From Microbacterium allomyrinae (GTDB lineage: Bacteria > Actinomycetota > Actinomycetes > Actinomycetales > Microbacteriaceae): a stretch of DNA of 64,000 nucleotides. Below the pieces are notes generated by a model that worked only from the letters and a program-made list of their open reading frames with translations, was not told the origin of the DNA and did no database searches. The first letter of the stretch is position 1; every line of letters begins with the position of its first letter. The translations under genes and the position numbers were made by a program. Where the stretch lies: the NCBI RefSeq assembly GCF_020682705.1, contig NZ_JAGTTN010000003.1, positions 310,001 through 374,000 on the forward strand, given 5' to 3'. Shown here one piece after another: positions 25,117 to 34,227 of the stretch.

Positions 25117-26022
25117 ATGGAGGTGCTGGGGGAGGCGGAGGCCTTCGAGTGGAAGATTCCGCGGTACGCCGACGACTTCGCGCCGACGATCGTGCCGGAA
25201 CCGCATACCGGGCAACTCGTTCCTGCGAGGTACTTGCTCACGACGAAGCGAATCGACCCGGCGATCACCGCCCGCCTCTATCCTGAGCATCGCCTCTACT
25301 GGGCAGAGCATGCGCCCTTCGCGGTCGAGGCGGCGCACGACGTGTGGCATGTGCGGCCGGGGCGAGCGGTATGGGTGCCCGCGGACCAACCCCACGATGT
25401 CTTTCTGCGTCCGCATGACGTCGCGAACGTCACGGCCTTCGACGCCCGGCTCGTGCGGGTGCCGTGGGCGTCGACGACGGCGACACTGATGCCGCGTCCT
25501 CAGCGGGCGCTGCTCGAGTGGGGGCGCGACAACGGCATGGCACGCTCGAGCAGGCTGCGCCTGCAGCGCACCGTCATCGACCTGGTGCTGCCAACGTCTC
25601 GTTCTCGGCTCGACCTGCGGATTCCTCGCGATCTCCGGCTTGCACGTTTGGCGCGAAGCATCGCCGCGGATCCTCTGCGCGCCCACTCGCTGACGGAGGA
25701 CGCGGCGCGCCTCGGCCTGTCCAAGCGCACGCTCACTCGTCGCTTCCGGGAGGAGACGGGCGAGTCGATCGGCCGCTGGCGGGCACTGGCGTGCATCCGC
25801 ACTGCGCTTCCTCTTCTCGCCGATGACGTTCCCGTGTGGATGGTGGCGATCGAATGCGGGTACAGCACGCCTTCGGCGTTCGCAGCCGCGTTTCGTCGGG
25901 GTCTCGGCATCAGTCCGCGCGAGTTGTTCTCCCCCGCTGACGGCACCGACTCGCCTCCCGCGGGACCGCTCGTCAGGCCCTCATTCGGGTCCGCCGTCGA
26001 GTTCGCCACGTACGAGGACTGA
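25117..26022 (+). CDS. AraC-family transcriptional regulator
   Basis: 301 aa. N-terminal cupin-like sensor half (~25-130: ...HDVWHVRPGRAVWVPADQPHDVFL) and C-terminal double helix-turn-helix (~200-280: SLTEDAARLGLSKRTLTRRF, RWRALACIRTALPLL, IECGYSTPSAFAAAFRR). ATG 25117 was chosen because a TACGAT -10-like box ends seven bases before it, suggesting a leaderless message; ATG 25078 in the same frame is the alternative. Target unknown. Ends at a strong hairpin. Confidence 0.85.
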   Translation: MEVLGEAEAFEWKIPRYADDFAPTIVPEPHTGQLVPARYLLTTKRIDPAITARLYPEHRLYWAEHAPFAVEAAHDVWHVRPGRAVWVPADQPHDVFLRPHDVANVTAFDARLVRVPWASTTATLMPRPQRALLEWGRDNGMARSSRLRLQRTVIDLVLPTSRSRLDLRIPRDLRLARLARSIAADPLRAHSLTEDAARLGLSKRTLTRRFREETGESIGRWRALACIRTALPLLADDVPVWMVAIECGYSTPSAFAAAFRRGLGISPRELFSPADGTDSPPAGPLVRPSFGSAVEFATYED

Positions 26023-26054
26023 GCGAGGGGCGAGTGGACCTCACCCCTCGCTCA
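26020..26054. terminator. Hairpin between the araC-type gene and the amidase gene
   Basis: TGAGCGAGGGG / CCCCTCGCTCA, eleven perfect pairs with a 13-base loop, starting at the stop codon of the AraC gene and facing the converging amidase gene. Confidence 0.65.
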
Positions 26055-26079
26055 GCGTGTGCGGCTCAGCGTGCGCGGC

Positions 26080-28056
26080 TCAGCTCGCGTCGCGGCTGCG
26101 GCGGCGCGCGATGATCGCCACCGTCGCACCGCCCACGAGCACGAGTCCGGCAGCGAGACCGATCACGGGCCGTGCGTCGACGTCGGCACCGGTCGACGCG
26201 AGGGATTTCGTTGCCGCGGCTGCGCCCGTCGCAGACGGCGTCGCGGACGCGGATGGGTGCGCGGATCCACCCGTCGAACTCGTCGGATCCGGGGTCGTCG
26301 ATGTGGCGGTCGGTGTCGGGGTCGGCGTCGGCGTTGCGCTCGGCTCCTCATCGACAGCGAACAGCGCGAGTTCGCTCGCGAGCGCCGGCGTCGACTCCGG
26401 CGCGACCCGCACCTGTGACGCCTGCTCGTAGTCATACGCGAACGACAGCAGCTCGGCATCATCGAAGGGCAGGCCCATGAACTCCATCCCCACGGGCATC
26501 CCGCTGGCGGTGTAGCCGGTCGGCACGGTCACGGCGGGTGCGCCGACTCCTGAAGCCCATCCGGCGTTGCGGGCGTTGTAATACCCCTCCGACAGCGGCA
26601 GTGTCGTCGCGGGCAGGGAGTCCGTCGGGTAGATGGCGGCGACTGCGCCGTACTCGGCGAAGAGGTTCGTCCAGGCGAGGAGGGCGCTCGCGCCGCGCGT
26701 CTCGTCATTCGCGAGCGTGGTCGGGTCGAGCGGCGTCGTCGTCAGCAGCCACGCGGCATCGCCCCTGATCGACTCGATCTCGCGATCGTCGGCGAGATAG
26801 TCCGACACGGTCAGCGCGTCGGACGGCTCGGTGAGCTCGGCGAGCCCGGCGGGCCATGTCGCCTCGGCATCGACCCAGTACTCATCGAGGTACCCGGCCA
26901 TGCCGTACCAGCCGCGCCCGCCGAGCGTGCTGAGTTGCTCCGAAGTGAGTTCGACATCGATCACCGTGGCGCCCTGTGCGCGAAGTTCCTCGACGGCCGC
27001 GTCGTAGATCGAGAGCACCTCGTCGCGCGCCGGGGTCAGCTCGGACGCCACGCTGCCGCCGCGGAATCGTGTCGCCGTCATATTGAGCACCGTCGCACCG
27101 TCGAGTGCCGTGTCCGACAGCGCAGCGAAGTACTCCGTCGTTCCCGCGACGGGGGCGCTCGACGTGTATGCATCGGCGGTGTCCGCGCCCGCGATCGCAT
27201 CGAGCATGATCGCGGCATCCGCGACGCTGACGGTCATGGGGCCGACGGTGTCCAGCGGGCCGACCTGCGGCGTCACGCCCGCAAGGCTCACCAGTCCGTG
27301 CGTCGGTCGCACGCCGACGAGCGACTGGTGTGCGGAGGGCGTGCGGATCGACCCGTAGGTGTCCGAGCCGATGCCCGCCGCAGCGAAGCCCGCGGCGACC
27401 GCGGCCGCAGTTCCTCCCGACGAGCCGCTGGAAGTGCGGGTCTGGTCGTAGGGGTTTCGCACATCGCCACGGATGCCACTCTCGGAGTCGTCGCCGCTCC
27501 ACGCGAATTCAGACAGGTTGGTCTTCGCGATGATCACCGCTCCTGCGGCTTCGAGGCGCGCGACGACCGTCGAGTCGGTGTCGGGCAGGTAGTCGGCGAA
27601 CGCGATCGCGCCGTTCGTGGTCGCCATGCCCTCGAGATCGACGAGGTCCTTCACGACGATCGGCACGCCGTGCAGCGGACCTCGGATCTCTCCCGCCGCA
27701 CGTTCGGCGTCTCGTTCGGCGGCGACCGCGGCAGCATCCGGGTTGAGTGCGATGACGGCGTGCAGGCCCGGTTCGTCGGCGTAGGCGTCATCGTAGGCAG
27801 CGATGCGGTCGAGGTACGCCGTCACGAGCTCGGCCGAGGTGACGGTACCGGCATCGAGCAGCTCGCCGATTTGCGCGATTGTGAGCCCCGAGAGACCGGT
27901 CGCGGCAGCGGTCGAGGCAGCGTCGGAATCACTCGTGGCAGACGCGCTCGGCGCGACGAAGGCGAAGGCGCCGAGCGCGAGACAGACTCCGGCGGTGACG
28001 GTGACGGTGCGGCGGGCGAACGCGGATGCGGATGCGGATGCGTGAGATTGATGCAT
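26080..28056 (-). CDS. Secreted, wall-anchored amidase-signature enzyme
   Basis: 658 aa. A signal peptide (~1-41, ending ASA) is followed by an amidase-signature domain (~50-540). The Ser-cis-Ser-Lys triad is visible: Lys in GVPIVVKDLVD, and the Ser pair in TRTSSGSSGGTAAAVAAGFA with GSDTYGSIRTPSAHQSLVGVRPT. A Thr/Pro/Ser-rich linker (~570-610) leads to a sorting signal LASTG (~619-623), a hydrophobic segment and RRRSRD, the layout of class E sortase substrates (LAxTG). It should hydrolyse an amide at the cell surface; substrate unknown. Ala/Ser-rich N-terminus (HASASASAFA) precedes the hydrophobic core. Monocistronic. Confidence 0.85.
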   Translation of the reverse strand: MHQSHASASASAFARRTVTVTAGVCLALGAFAFVAPSASATSDSDAASTAAATGLSGLTIAQIGELLDAGTVTSAELVTAYLDRIAAYDDAYADEPGLHAVIALNPDAAAVAAERDAERAAGEIRGPLHGVPIVVKDLVDLEGMATTNGAIAFADYLPDTDSTVVARLEAAGAVIIAKTNLSEFAWSGDDSESGIRGDVRNPYDQTRTSSGSSGGTAAAVAAGFAAAGIGSDTYGSIRTPSAHQSLVGVRPTHGLVSLAGVTPQVGPLDTVGPMTVSVADAAIMLDAIAGADTADAYTSSAPVAGTTEYFAALSDTALDGATVLNMTATRFRGGSVASELTPARDEVLSIYDAAVEELRAQGATVIDVELTSEQLSTLGGRGWYGMAGYLDEYWVDAEATWPAGLAELTEPSDALTVSDYLADDREIESIRGDAAWLLTTTPLDPTTLANDETRGASALLAWTNLFAEYGAVAAIYPTDSLPATTLPLSEGYYNARNAGWASGVGAPAVTVPTGYTASGMPVGMEFMGLPFDDAELLSFAYDYEQASQVRVAPESTPALASELALFAVDEEPSATPTPTPTPTATSTTPDPTSSTGGSAHPSASATPSATGAAAATKSLASTGADVDARPVIGLAAGLVLVGGATVAIIARRRSRDAS

Positions 28057-28343
28057 GTATCGAACTCGTTCCGTTCTGGCTGTGAAATCGCTCCTGGCGG
28101 AGCCGCTCTCACGCTAAACAGGCGGTTCGGAACGTCTGTGACGCCGCTGTTACCGCGAATCGCCCGATCTGGCCGGAGCGCGACGGACGCCGACGAACGC
28201 CTTCGCGTGGGCCACGACCCGGCGTCGTCCCCGTCCCGCAGAGGAGTCGCGAGTCGTCCTTCTCGCCGGTCTCGCGATGAGTTCGGGTCGGGTGCGGGCG
28301 CCCTGCGATACCGGCCGACGCCCGGAACAGCGTGGCAGAACTA

Positions 28344-29720
28344 CTACTGGAAGTCGCCGCCCGCGGCCATGTCGGTGAACCTGGAGAAGTGCCCCTGGAA
28401 CGCCACGGTGATCGTGTCGGTCGGGCCGTTGCGGTGCTTGGCGACGATGAGGTCGGCCTCGCCGGCGCGTGGGCTGTCCTTTTCGTAGGCGGCTTCACGG
28501 TGCAGCAGCACCACCATGTCGGCGTCCTGCTCGATCGAGCCCGACTCACGCAGGTCCGACAGGGCGGGCTTCTTGTCGGCGCGCTGCTCGGCACCACGGT
28601 TCAGCTGCGACAGTGCGACGACCGGGCACTGGAGCTCTTTGGCGAGCAGCTTGAGGGCTCGTGAGAACTCCGACACCTCTTGCTGGCGCGACTCGACACG
28701 CTTGCCCGAGGTCATCAGCTGCAGGTAGTCGATGACGACCATCTTCAGCCCGACCTTCTGCTTGAGCCGGCGGCACTTCGCTCGAATCTCGACGAGCGTC
28801 ATGTTGGGGCTGTCGTCGATGTACAGCGGTGCATCGTTGATGCGACCACGCGTCGCGGCGATCGTCGTCCAGTCGCGTGAGTCGAGCGAGCCCTTGCGCA
28901 TCGACTGCAGCGGGATCGAGCCCTCTGCGCTCATGAGGCGCATTGCGATCTCGCTCCGCCCCATTTCGAGCGAGAAGAAGATGGTCGGCATGTCGTGCTT
29001 GATCGCGGCCGAGCGGGCGAAGTCGAGCGCGAGAGTCGACTTACCCATCGCGGGTCGGGCCGCGATGATGATCATCTGACCGGGGTGAAGGCCGTTGGTG
29101 AGCTGGTCGAGCCCCGAGAAGCCACTGGGGATGCCGGTCATCTGGCCGTCACGGCCGCGGGCCGCCTCGATCTCTTCGACCGCGGCATCCACAGCGATCG
29201 TGAGGGGCACATAGTCCTCAGCCGCTTCGGCACCCGTCACGGAGTAGATCTCGGCCTGGGCGTTGTTGACGAGGTCGAGCGCTTCGCCCTGGCCCGAGTA
29301 GCCCATCTGCACGATGCGCGTGCCGGCGTCGACGAGCCGTCGCAGCAACGCCCGCTCCGACACGATCGAGGCGTAGTAGCCGGCGTTCGCCGCGGTCGGC
29401 ACGATCGACGTCAGCGTGTGCAGGTAGTCGGCACCGCCTGCGCGCTGCAACTCGCCCGTCTTGATGAGCTCGTCGGTGACGGCGACCACATCGGTCGGCT
29501 CGCCGTGCGAGTAGAGCGTGAGGATGGCCTCGAAGATCAGCTCGTGCTTCGGGATGTAGAAGTCGGCCCCGCGGAGCGTCTCGATGACGTCGGCGACGGC
29601 ATCCTTCGACAGGAGCATGCCGCCGAGGGCGCTCTGCTCGGCCAGCAGGTCATGCGGGGGAGTGCGTTCGAACTCACGGGGACCCCCCATGCGTTCTTCG
29701 GAGATGTCGGCAATCGACAT
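28344..29720 (-). CDS. dnaB: Replicative DNA helicase DnaB
   Basis: 458 aa, the standard size, with no intein. N-terminal domain (~18-120: PPHDLLAEQSALGGMLLS), linker, then the RecA-like helicase domain with GQMIIIAARPAMGKSTLALD (Walker A), MVVIDYLQLM (Walker B) and ALSQLNRGAEQRADKKP. It unwinds DNA at the fork as a hexamer. ATG 29720 begins M-S-I-A-D-I-S; the frame continues 109 codons upstream into non-coding DNA that carries DnaA boxes. The 287-base stretch after its stop (28057-28343) shows no gene or clear structure. Confidence 0.97.
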   Translation of the reverse strand: MSIADISEERMGGPREFERTPPHDLLAEQSALGGMLLSKDAVADVIETLRGADFYIPKHELIFEAILTLYSHGEPTDVVAVTDELIKTGELQRAGGADYLHTLTSIVPTAANAGYYASIVSERALLRRLVDAGTRIVQMGYSGQGEALDLVNNAQAEIYSVTGAEAAEDYVPLTIAVDAAVEEIEAARGRDGQMTGIPSGFSGLDQLTNGLHPGQMIIIAARPAMGKSTLALDFARSAAIKHDMPTIFFSLEMGRSEIAMRLMSAEGSIPLQSMRKGSLDSRDWTTIAATRGRINDAPLYIDDSPNMTLVEIRAKCRRLKQKVGLKMVVIDYLQLMTSGKRVESRQQEVSEFSRALKLLAKELQCPVVALSQLNRGAEQRADKKPALSDLRESGSIEQDADMVVLLHREAAYEKDSPRAGEADLIVAKHRNGPTDTITVAFQGHFSRFTDMAAGGDFQ

Positions 29721-29959
29721 ACGCGGCACGCCCTCCACATCTCTCGGTTCAGTTTCATCGTCCGCGCTCTCGCAGCGGATCGGGACCGGCTCGCCGACGC
29801 GTGCACGATCGGAACGCGGGGCGCCTCGGCATCCCGCGTGTTGACGCACCTTCTGGTGCGATCCGACCGCCGCCCCGCCATGCCGAAGAGGCATGGCGCG
29901 CGTGGTCGTGTGAGCCGAACCCAACGCTAAGGATGCCCTCCGACAGTCGCAACAGTGCT

Positions 29960-30158
29960 TGTGGATAACTCTGTGGACAGAGTGCGAGAAACGCCGACGT
30001 ACCTGTGAACAACCACTGTGGACAACTATGGCCTTTGCCTCCGCCACCGGTGGGAAACAACGCTTCTACCTGGGGTTTGTTGTTCCACACCCTGTGGAGA
30101 GAGATGTGGTTGAAGTCAGGCTTGAAGGTTTCGTGTGCTTGGGGGTACCTGTGCACAA
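29960..30158 (+). promoter_or_regulatory. Cluster of five DnaA-box-like sites upstream of dnaB
   Basis: TGTGGATAA (29960-29968, perfect box), TGTGGACAG (29972-29980), TGTGAACAA (30004-30012), TGTGGACAA (30017-30025) and TGTGCACAA (30150-30158), all in the same orientation. They occupy the 593-base gap 29721-30313 between dnaB and the next gene, which holds no ORF I trust. The cluster may let DnaA regulate dnaB or titrate DnaA; the true origin is next to dnaA at the right edge. Confidence 0.6.
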
Positions 30159-30313
30159 TTCTGACGCTCTCTGCGCGGGTTCTGACGCCCCTGCCGACCG
30201 GGTCGCGACCCCTCTGGACACGTCCTCGGCCGAGGCGGTAGCCTCTGAGACCCAGGCACCCTCACGCTCATTCCGCTCGGAATGTGTGGGCTCTGTTCGT
30301 CGTGGAGGTGAAT

Positions 30314-31303
30314 GTGGAGACCGCAACGTCGCAGCTGCCGAGGATCATGCGGCTGGCCCTGATCGGGGTCGCGACCGCGTTCGCCTGGATCGTCCTCGTC
30401 ATGCTGTTCGGCCTCGGCGCCGGCAACGCTCACGCAGACGACGCCGACGAAAAGGGGCTGCTGGGAGCCGCCGCCACGCTCGTCGACCGCACGGCTTCAG
30501 CCGTCACGGGCGCCGTGACCAGCACAGCCACGACGGTCACCACCGGGGTTGCCGACGTGGTCGACTCGGTCGTCACCGTCGCCCCCGAGCCGGTTCAGGC
30601 GCCTGTCCGTGAAGTCGTGCAGACGACCTCGACCGCCGTCAGCGCGGTCACCGCGCCGGTCGCCGAAGTCGCCTCGAGCGGAATCGTAGGAGCCGTCACT
30701 GCCCCGGTCGTGGACCTCGCGACCCAGATGCCCGTGGTCGGCGGAGTGGTGTCCGCCGTAGGCCTCGACGACGCAGTCGACGATCTCGCCGGTACCGTCG
30801 ATGAGACGCTCGGCGCGGTGGCCGGGGTCGTCGACGACGCCGGCTCGAGTATCGGCCGGCCCCCCGTCGCCGAGGGTCCCCGCCTTCCCGGCGCTCCGGT
30901 GCTGCCCGCGATTCCGGGCCCGTGGGACGAAACCGGCACCGCCGTCACGGCCGCCGCGGCCCTGTCGACGAACATTCCCGGTCTCGCAGCCGATGCCCTG
31001 GCCGGTTGGACAGCGGCATCCCTCCGTTTCGCTGCGCTCGCTCCGTACTCTGCCGCCCTGAAGGCGATCACTGCTTCTGCCGATGCCTTCGCTCCCGCAG
31101 CGGCGGGCGGCGCCTTCGGTTCTGCGGGGGGACTCTGTCTTCCCACGTCGTCTACCGGATCCGCTGGTGCGGGTCCCGGCGCCTGGGCGCTCGTCGCCCT
31201 CGATCCACTTGCTGCACACCGTGCCTGGGTGCACCGAGCGGGACCCGAGGACGAGCACGCGCCGGCGGCGCCTGTCGGCCCCACCGACGTCTCCCCCGAC
31301 TGA
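30314..31303 (+). CDS. Secreted Ala/Val-rich protein of unknown function
   Basis: 329 aa. N-terminal polar stretch, a hydrophobic segment (LALIGVATAFAWIVLVMLFGLGAG) and AHADD suggest a signal peptide cleaved near residue 42. The rest is low-complexity Ala/Val/Thr/Asp, with repeated valine-rich heptad-like phrases (VTGAVTSTATTVTTGVADVV) and a proline-rich middle; no cysteines except one, and no recognised catalytic motif. GTG 30314 is chosen because GGAGGTG ends four bases before it; ATG 30284 lacks a ribosome site. It precedes the chaplin-like surface protein by 118 bases and may belong to the same surface layer. Confidence 0.7.
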   Translation: METATSQLPRIMRLALIGVATAFAWIVLVMLFGLGAGNAHADDADEKGLLGAAATLVDRTASAVTGAVTSTATTVTTGVADVVDSVVTVAPEPVQAPVREVVQTTSTAVSAVTAPVAEVASSGIVGAVTAPVVDLATQMPVVGGVVSAVGLDDAVDDLAGTVDETLGAVAGVVDDAGSSIGRPPVAEGPRLPGAPVLPAIPGPWDETGTAVTAAAALSTNIPGLAADALAGWTAASLRFAALAPYSAALKAITASADAFAPAAAGGAFGSAGGLCLPTSSTGSAGAGPGAWALVALDPLAAHRAWVHRAGPEDEHAPAAPVGPTDVSPD

Positions 31304-31421
31304 TCGGATCTCCCCCGCCCGCTCATCACACGAGCACCGGGCGGCATCGCATCAGCGCGCATTCCCGCGCTGAGCAGCGCTTCTCGCGCTGCGATCCGAT
31401 CAACTCTTCAAGGAGAACACC

Positions 31422-32756
31422 ATGCGTACCTTCTACAAGCGCGCCCTGCTGGGCACGCTCCTCGCCGGCGGCATCACGCTGCTCGGTGCGACGGTCGCCA
31501 CCGCGGCCGAGACGACGGGTGAGGACGGACTGCTCTCGGGCAACCAGGCCGTCATCGACGTCGACCTTCCCATCTCGATCACCGGCACGTCGCTCTCGGT
31601 GCTCGGCGACTCGTCGAGCCAGCAGTCCTCGGCGCCCACTTCGGCACCCGCTCCTGCCGCGGCACCAGCCGCGGCGTCGACCAGCGGGGCCGACGGCGTC
31701 GGGTCGGGAACCCAGGCCCTGGTCTCGGTCGACATCCCCATCACCGTGGCGGGCAATGCGGTCTCGGTGCTCGGCGACAGTTCGTCGACGGATGCCTCCA
31801 GCGTCCCGCCAGCGCCACCCAGCGCTTCCGCGGCCACAGCCGAGACGTCCGGTTCAGACGGGGTGCTCGCGGGCACGCAGGGGATGGCTTCGGTCACCGC
31901 TCCGGTGACGATCGTCGGCAATGCGGTCTCGGTCATCGGCGACAGCTCGAGCGAGGGCTCGACCGCCGCACCCTCCGCCGGTGGCGGAACGGACGCCGGC
32001 ACCGGGACCGACGCCTGGACCGACGGTGAGGACTCGCTCCTCGGGGGCACGCAGGTCGTCGCCCCGATCACCGCACCCATCACCGCGACCGGCAACGCCG
32101 TCTCCGTCATCGGCGACAGCACGACCACGGATGCCGCGACCGCGACGCCAGCGGCGGGCTCGGCGAACGGCGCCCACGGCACAACCGACGGCACGGACGC
32201 GATCCTCGGCGGCACCCAGGTGCTCGCCCCGATCACCGCACCCATCACCGCGACCGGCAACGCCATCTCCGTCATCGGCGACAGCAGCTCGACAGCCGCG
32301 ACTGCGTCTCCGGCTACTGGCTCGGCTGGAGGGGTCGGCACCACCGGTGGACTCGGCTCGCTGCTCGGCGGGACTCAGATCCTGGCACCGATCGTGCTGC
32401 CGATCACGGTCGGGGGCAACGCGGTGTCGGTGATCGGGGACAGCACCACGCAGGGTCCGGTCCCTACGGACCCGACCGATCCGACCGATCCCACCGATCC
32501 CACCGATCCGACCGATCCCACCGATCCGACCGATCCCACCGATCCGACGGATCCCACCGGCCCCACTGACCCGGCCAACCCCGGTGACAACGGGTCAACC
32601 GGGAGCGACGGGATCACAGGCTCGGCGGCCACGGCCGGTGCCGCCACCGAGCTCGCCACGACAGGAGGAACGGGCGCGCTGGCCGCGCTGCTGATGGGAG
32701 TAGCACTCCTGGCAGCCGGCGCCATCGCGCGTGTGTCGCGGCGACGCTCCGCGTGA
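31422..32756 (+). CDS. Wall-anchored surface protein with six chaplin-like repeats
   Basis: 444 aa. Signal peptide 1-29 (ends TAA/ETT). Six ~30-aa repeats lie between residues ~37 and ~345, each of the form GTQ-x5-PIT-x3-GNAVSVIGDSS, closely resembling the chaplin domain of aerial actinomycetes (…PVxxCGNxxxxIG) but lacking its cysteines. Ser/Thr/Ala/Gly-rich linkers separate them. A (Pro-Thr-Asp)n tract (~348-383) follows, then the sorting signal LATTG (411-415), a hydrophobic helix and RRRSA, as in class E sortase substrates. ATG preceded by AAGGAGAACACC. Probably an amyloid- or adhesion-type cell-surface polymer; that is inference. Confidence 0.8.
   Translation: MRTFYKRALLGTLLAGGITLLGATVATAAETTGEDGLLSGNQAVIDVDLPISITGTSLSVLGDSSSQQSSAPTSAPAPAAAPAAASTSGADGVGSGTQALVSVDIPITVAGNAVSVLGDSSSTDASSVPPAPPSASAATAETSGSDGVLAGTQGMASVTAPVTIVGNAVSVIGDSSSEGSTAAPSAGGGTDAGTGTDAWTDGEDSLLGGTQVVAPITAPITATGNAVSVIGDSTTTDAATATPAAGSANGAHGTTDGTDAILGGTQVLAPITAPITATGNAISVIGDSSSTAATASPATGSAGGVGTTGGLGSLLGGTQILAPIVLPITVGGNAVSVIGDSTTQGPVPTDPTDPTDPTDPTDPTDPTDPTDPTDPTDPTGPTDPANPGDNGSTGSDGITGSAATAGAATELATTGGTGALAALLMGVALLAAGAIARVSRRRSA
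32463..32570 (+). repeat. Tandem Pro-Thr-Asp coding repeat
   Basis: About twelve tandem 9-base units (CCGACCGAT / CCCACCGAT) coding for Pro-Thr-Asp, with one unit altered to Pro-Thr-Gly near the end. It forms a wall-spanning linker in the surface protein and should be prone to length change by slippage. Confidence 0.85.
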
Positions 32757-32762
32757 GCCGTC

Positions 32763-32798
32763 GGGGCGAGAGGGTCGCACCAGCGACCCTCTCGCCCC
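32763..32798 (+). terminator. Terminator of the chaplin-like gene
   Basis: Sixteen perfect pairs (GGGGCGAGAGGGTCGC and complement) around an ACCA loop, seven bases after the stop codon. Confidence 0.8.
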
Positions 32799-32855
32799 GT
32801 CACCTGGCTCGTGCCGCTCCGCCTTTTGCCTGGACCGGATCGACACGCAGAAACG

Positions 32856-32891
32856 ACGGATGCCGCGGACCCGAAGGTCCGCGGCATCCGT
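32856..32891 (-). terminator. Terminator of the rpsF-ssb-rpsR-rplI operon
   Basis: Sixteen perfect pairs (ACGGATGCCGCGGACC and complement) around a CGAA tetraloop, eleven bases downstream of the rplI stop; the minus strand continues CGTTTC. Confidence 0.75.
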
Positions 32892-32901
32892 ATTCGCTGC
32901 C

Positions 32902-33354
32902 TTACTTGGCGGCGACCACCTGCAGGGTGATCACGGCGGTGAGGTCGTCGCGGAGGCGAACGGTCGCCTCGTGCTCGCCCACCGACTTGATCGGGGAGGT
33001 GATCTGGATCTTGCGCTTGTCGAGGTCACCGAGACCCGCGGCCTTGACCGCGTCGGCGACATCGCCCGTCTTCACGGAACCGAAGAGACGACCCTCGGCT
33101 CCGGCCTTGACGGCGAGCTTGACCTTGTTGGACTCCAGAGCGTCCTTGAGGGCGACTGCCTCTTCGTGGACGTGGATCGCGCGGGCGTCACGGGCGGCGC
33201 GAATCGACGCCACCTGCTTCTCGCCACCGCGGGTCCACGCAACTGCGAACCCCTGGGGGATGAGGTAGTTGCGGGCGAACCCGCTCTTGACCTCGACCAC
33301 GTCACCGGCGCTACCGAGCCCGGAGACCTCGTTCGTGAGAATGAGCTTTGCCAT
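32902..33354 (-). CDS. rplI: 50S ribosomal protein L9
   Basis: 150 aa. N-terminal L9 domain ([36 protein letters not shown]) joined by a long helix to the C-terminal RNA-binding domain ([16 protein letters not shown]). Start ATG 33354 with AAGGAGC upstream. Last gene of the operon with S6, SSB and S18; 11 bases after rpsR. Confidence 0.98.
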   Translation of the reverse strand: MAKLILTNEVSGLGSAGDVVEVKSGFARNYLIPQGFAVAWTRGGEKQVASIRAARDARAIHVHEEAVALKDALESNKVKLAVKAGAEGRLFGSVKTGDVADAVKAAGLGDLDKRKIQITSPIKSVGEHEATVRLRDDLTAVITLQVVAAK

Positions 33355-33365
33355 GAGGGTGCTCC

Positions 33366-33620
33366 TTAGCGGCCAGCGCCGGCGTAGGGCAGGAGAGCCA
33401 TTTCGCGCGCGTTCTTGATCGCCTTGGCGATCAGACGCTGCTCCTGCACCGAGACACCAGTGATACGACGGGCGCGGATCTTGCCACGCTCCGAGACGAA
33501 CTTGCGAAGAGTCGCGACGTCCTTGTAGTCGATGAGACCGACACGGATCGCCTTCGCGGGGGCCGCGTTCTTCGCGCCCTTCCGCGGCTTCCGGCGATCG
33601 CCGGTTGCCTTTCCAGCCAT
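33366..33620 (-). CDS. rpsR: 30S ribosomal protein S18
   Basis: 84 aa with a basic N-terminus and the S18 core [39 protein letters not shown]. It binds S6 in the platform of the small subunit. There is no cysteine pair, so this is the zinc-free form. Lies between ssb (68 bases upstream) and rplI. Confidence 0.98.
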   Translation of the reverse strand: MAGKATGDRRKPRKGAKNAAPAKAIRVGLIDYKDVATLRKFVSERGKIRARRITGVSVQEQRLIAKAIKNAREMALLPYAGAGR

Positions 33621-33688
33621 GGTGTTTCCTTACGTGTGATGATCGGATGCCTCATCGCGAGGCATCCGGAATCTGCTTCTGAGATCGA

Positions 33689-34222
33689 TCAGAACGGTGT
33701 GTCGTCGCCGTAGGCGCCCGGAGCCGCCCATGCGTCGCCACCACCGGCACCGCCGGTGGTGTTCGGCGAGCCGGGGGTCGCCCACGGCTCTTCGGCGACC
33801 TGCGCCGGACGGGAAGACTGACCGCCGCCGAAGTTGCCTCCGCCACCGCCGGAGCCGCCCGCTGCGCGGGTGACCTGTGCGGTCGCGTATCGCAGCGAGG
33901 GGCCGATCTCGTCGACCTCGAGCTCGATCGAGACGCGGTTCTGGCCTTCGCGATCCTGGTAGCTGCGCTGCTTGAGGCGACCGGTCGCGATGACGCGGGA
34001 GCCCTTCGTCAGCGAGCCGGCCACGTGCTCGGCGAACTCGCGCCACACGGACGCGCGGAGGAACAGCGCTTCGCCGTCCTTCCACTCGTTGGTCGCGCGG
34101 TCGAGGGTGCGCGGCGTCGACGCGATGGTGAAGTTCGCGACGGGGAGACCGTTCTGCGTGTAACGCAGCTCGGGGTCAGCCGTGAGGTTGCCCACCACGG
34201 TGATGATCGTCTCGCCGGCCAT
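33689..34222 (-). CDS. ssb: Single-stranded DNA-binding protein
   Basis: 177 aa. OB-fold at ~1-115 ([53 protein letters not shown]), a Gly/Ser/Ala-rich linker and a C-terminal acidic tip ending GDDTPF that recruits replication and repair partners. Start ATG 34222, five bases after the rpsF stop, so translation is coupled. Coats single-stranded DNA during replication. Confidence 0.97.
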   Translation of the reverse strand: MAGETIITVVGNLTADPELRYTQNGLPVANFTIASTPRTLDRATNEWKDGEALFLRASVWREFAEHVAGSLTKGSRVIATGRLKQRSYQDREGQNRVSIELEVDEIGPSLRYATAQVTRAAGGSGGGGGNFGGGQSSRPAQVAEEPWATPGSPNTTGGAGGGDAWAAPGAYGDDTPF

Positions 34223-34227
34223 GTCCC

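Noticed and set aside
28057..28343. tRNA or small RNA gene between the amidase gene and dnaB
   Set aside because: No cloverleaf, promoter or terminator structure could be made out.
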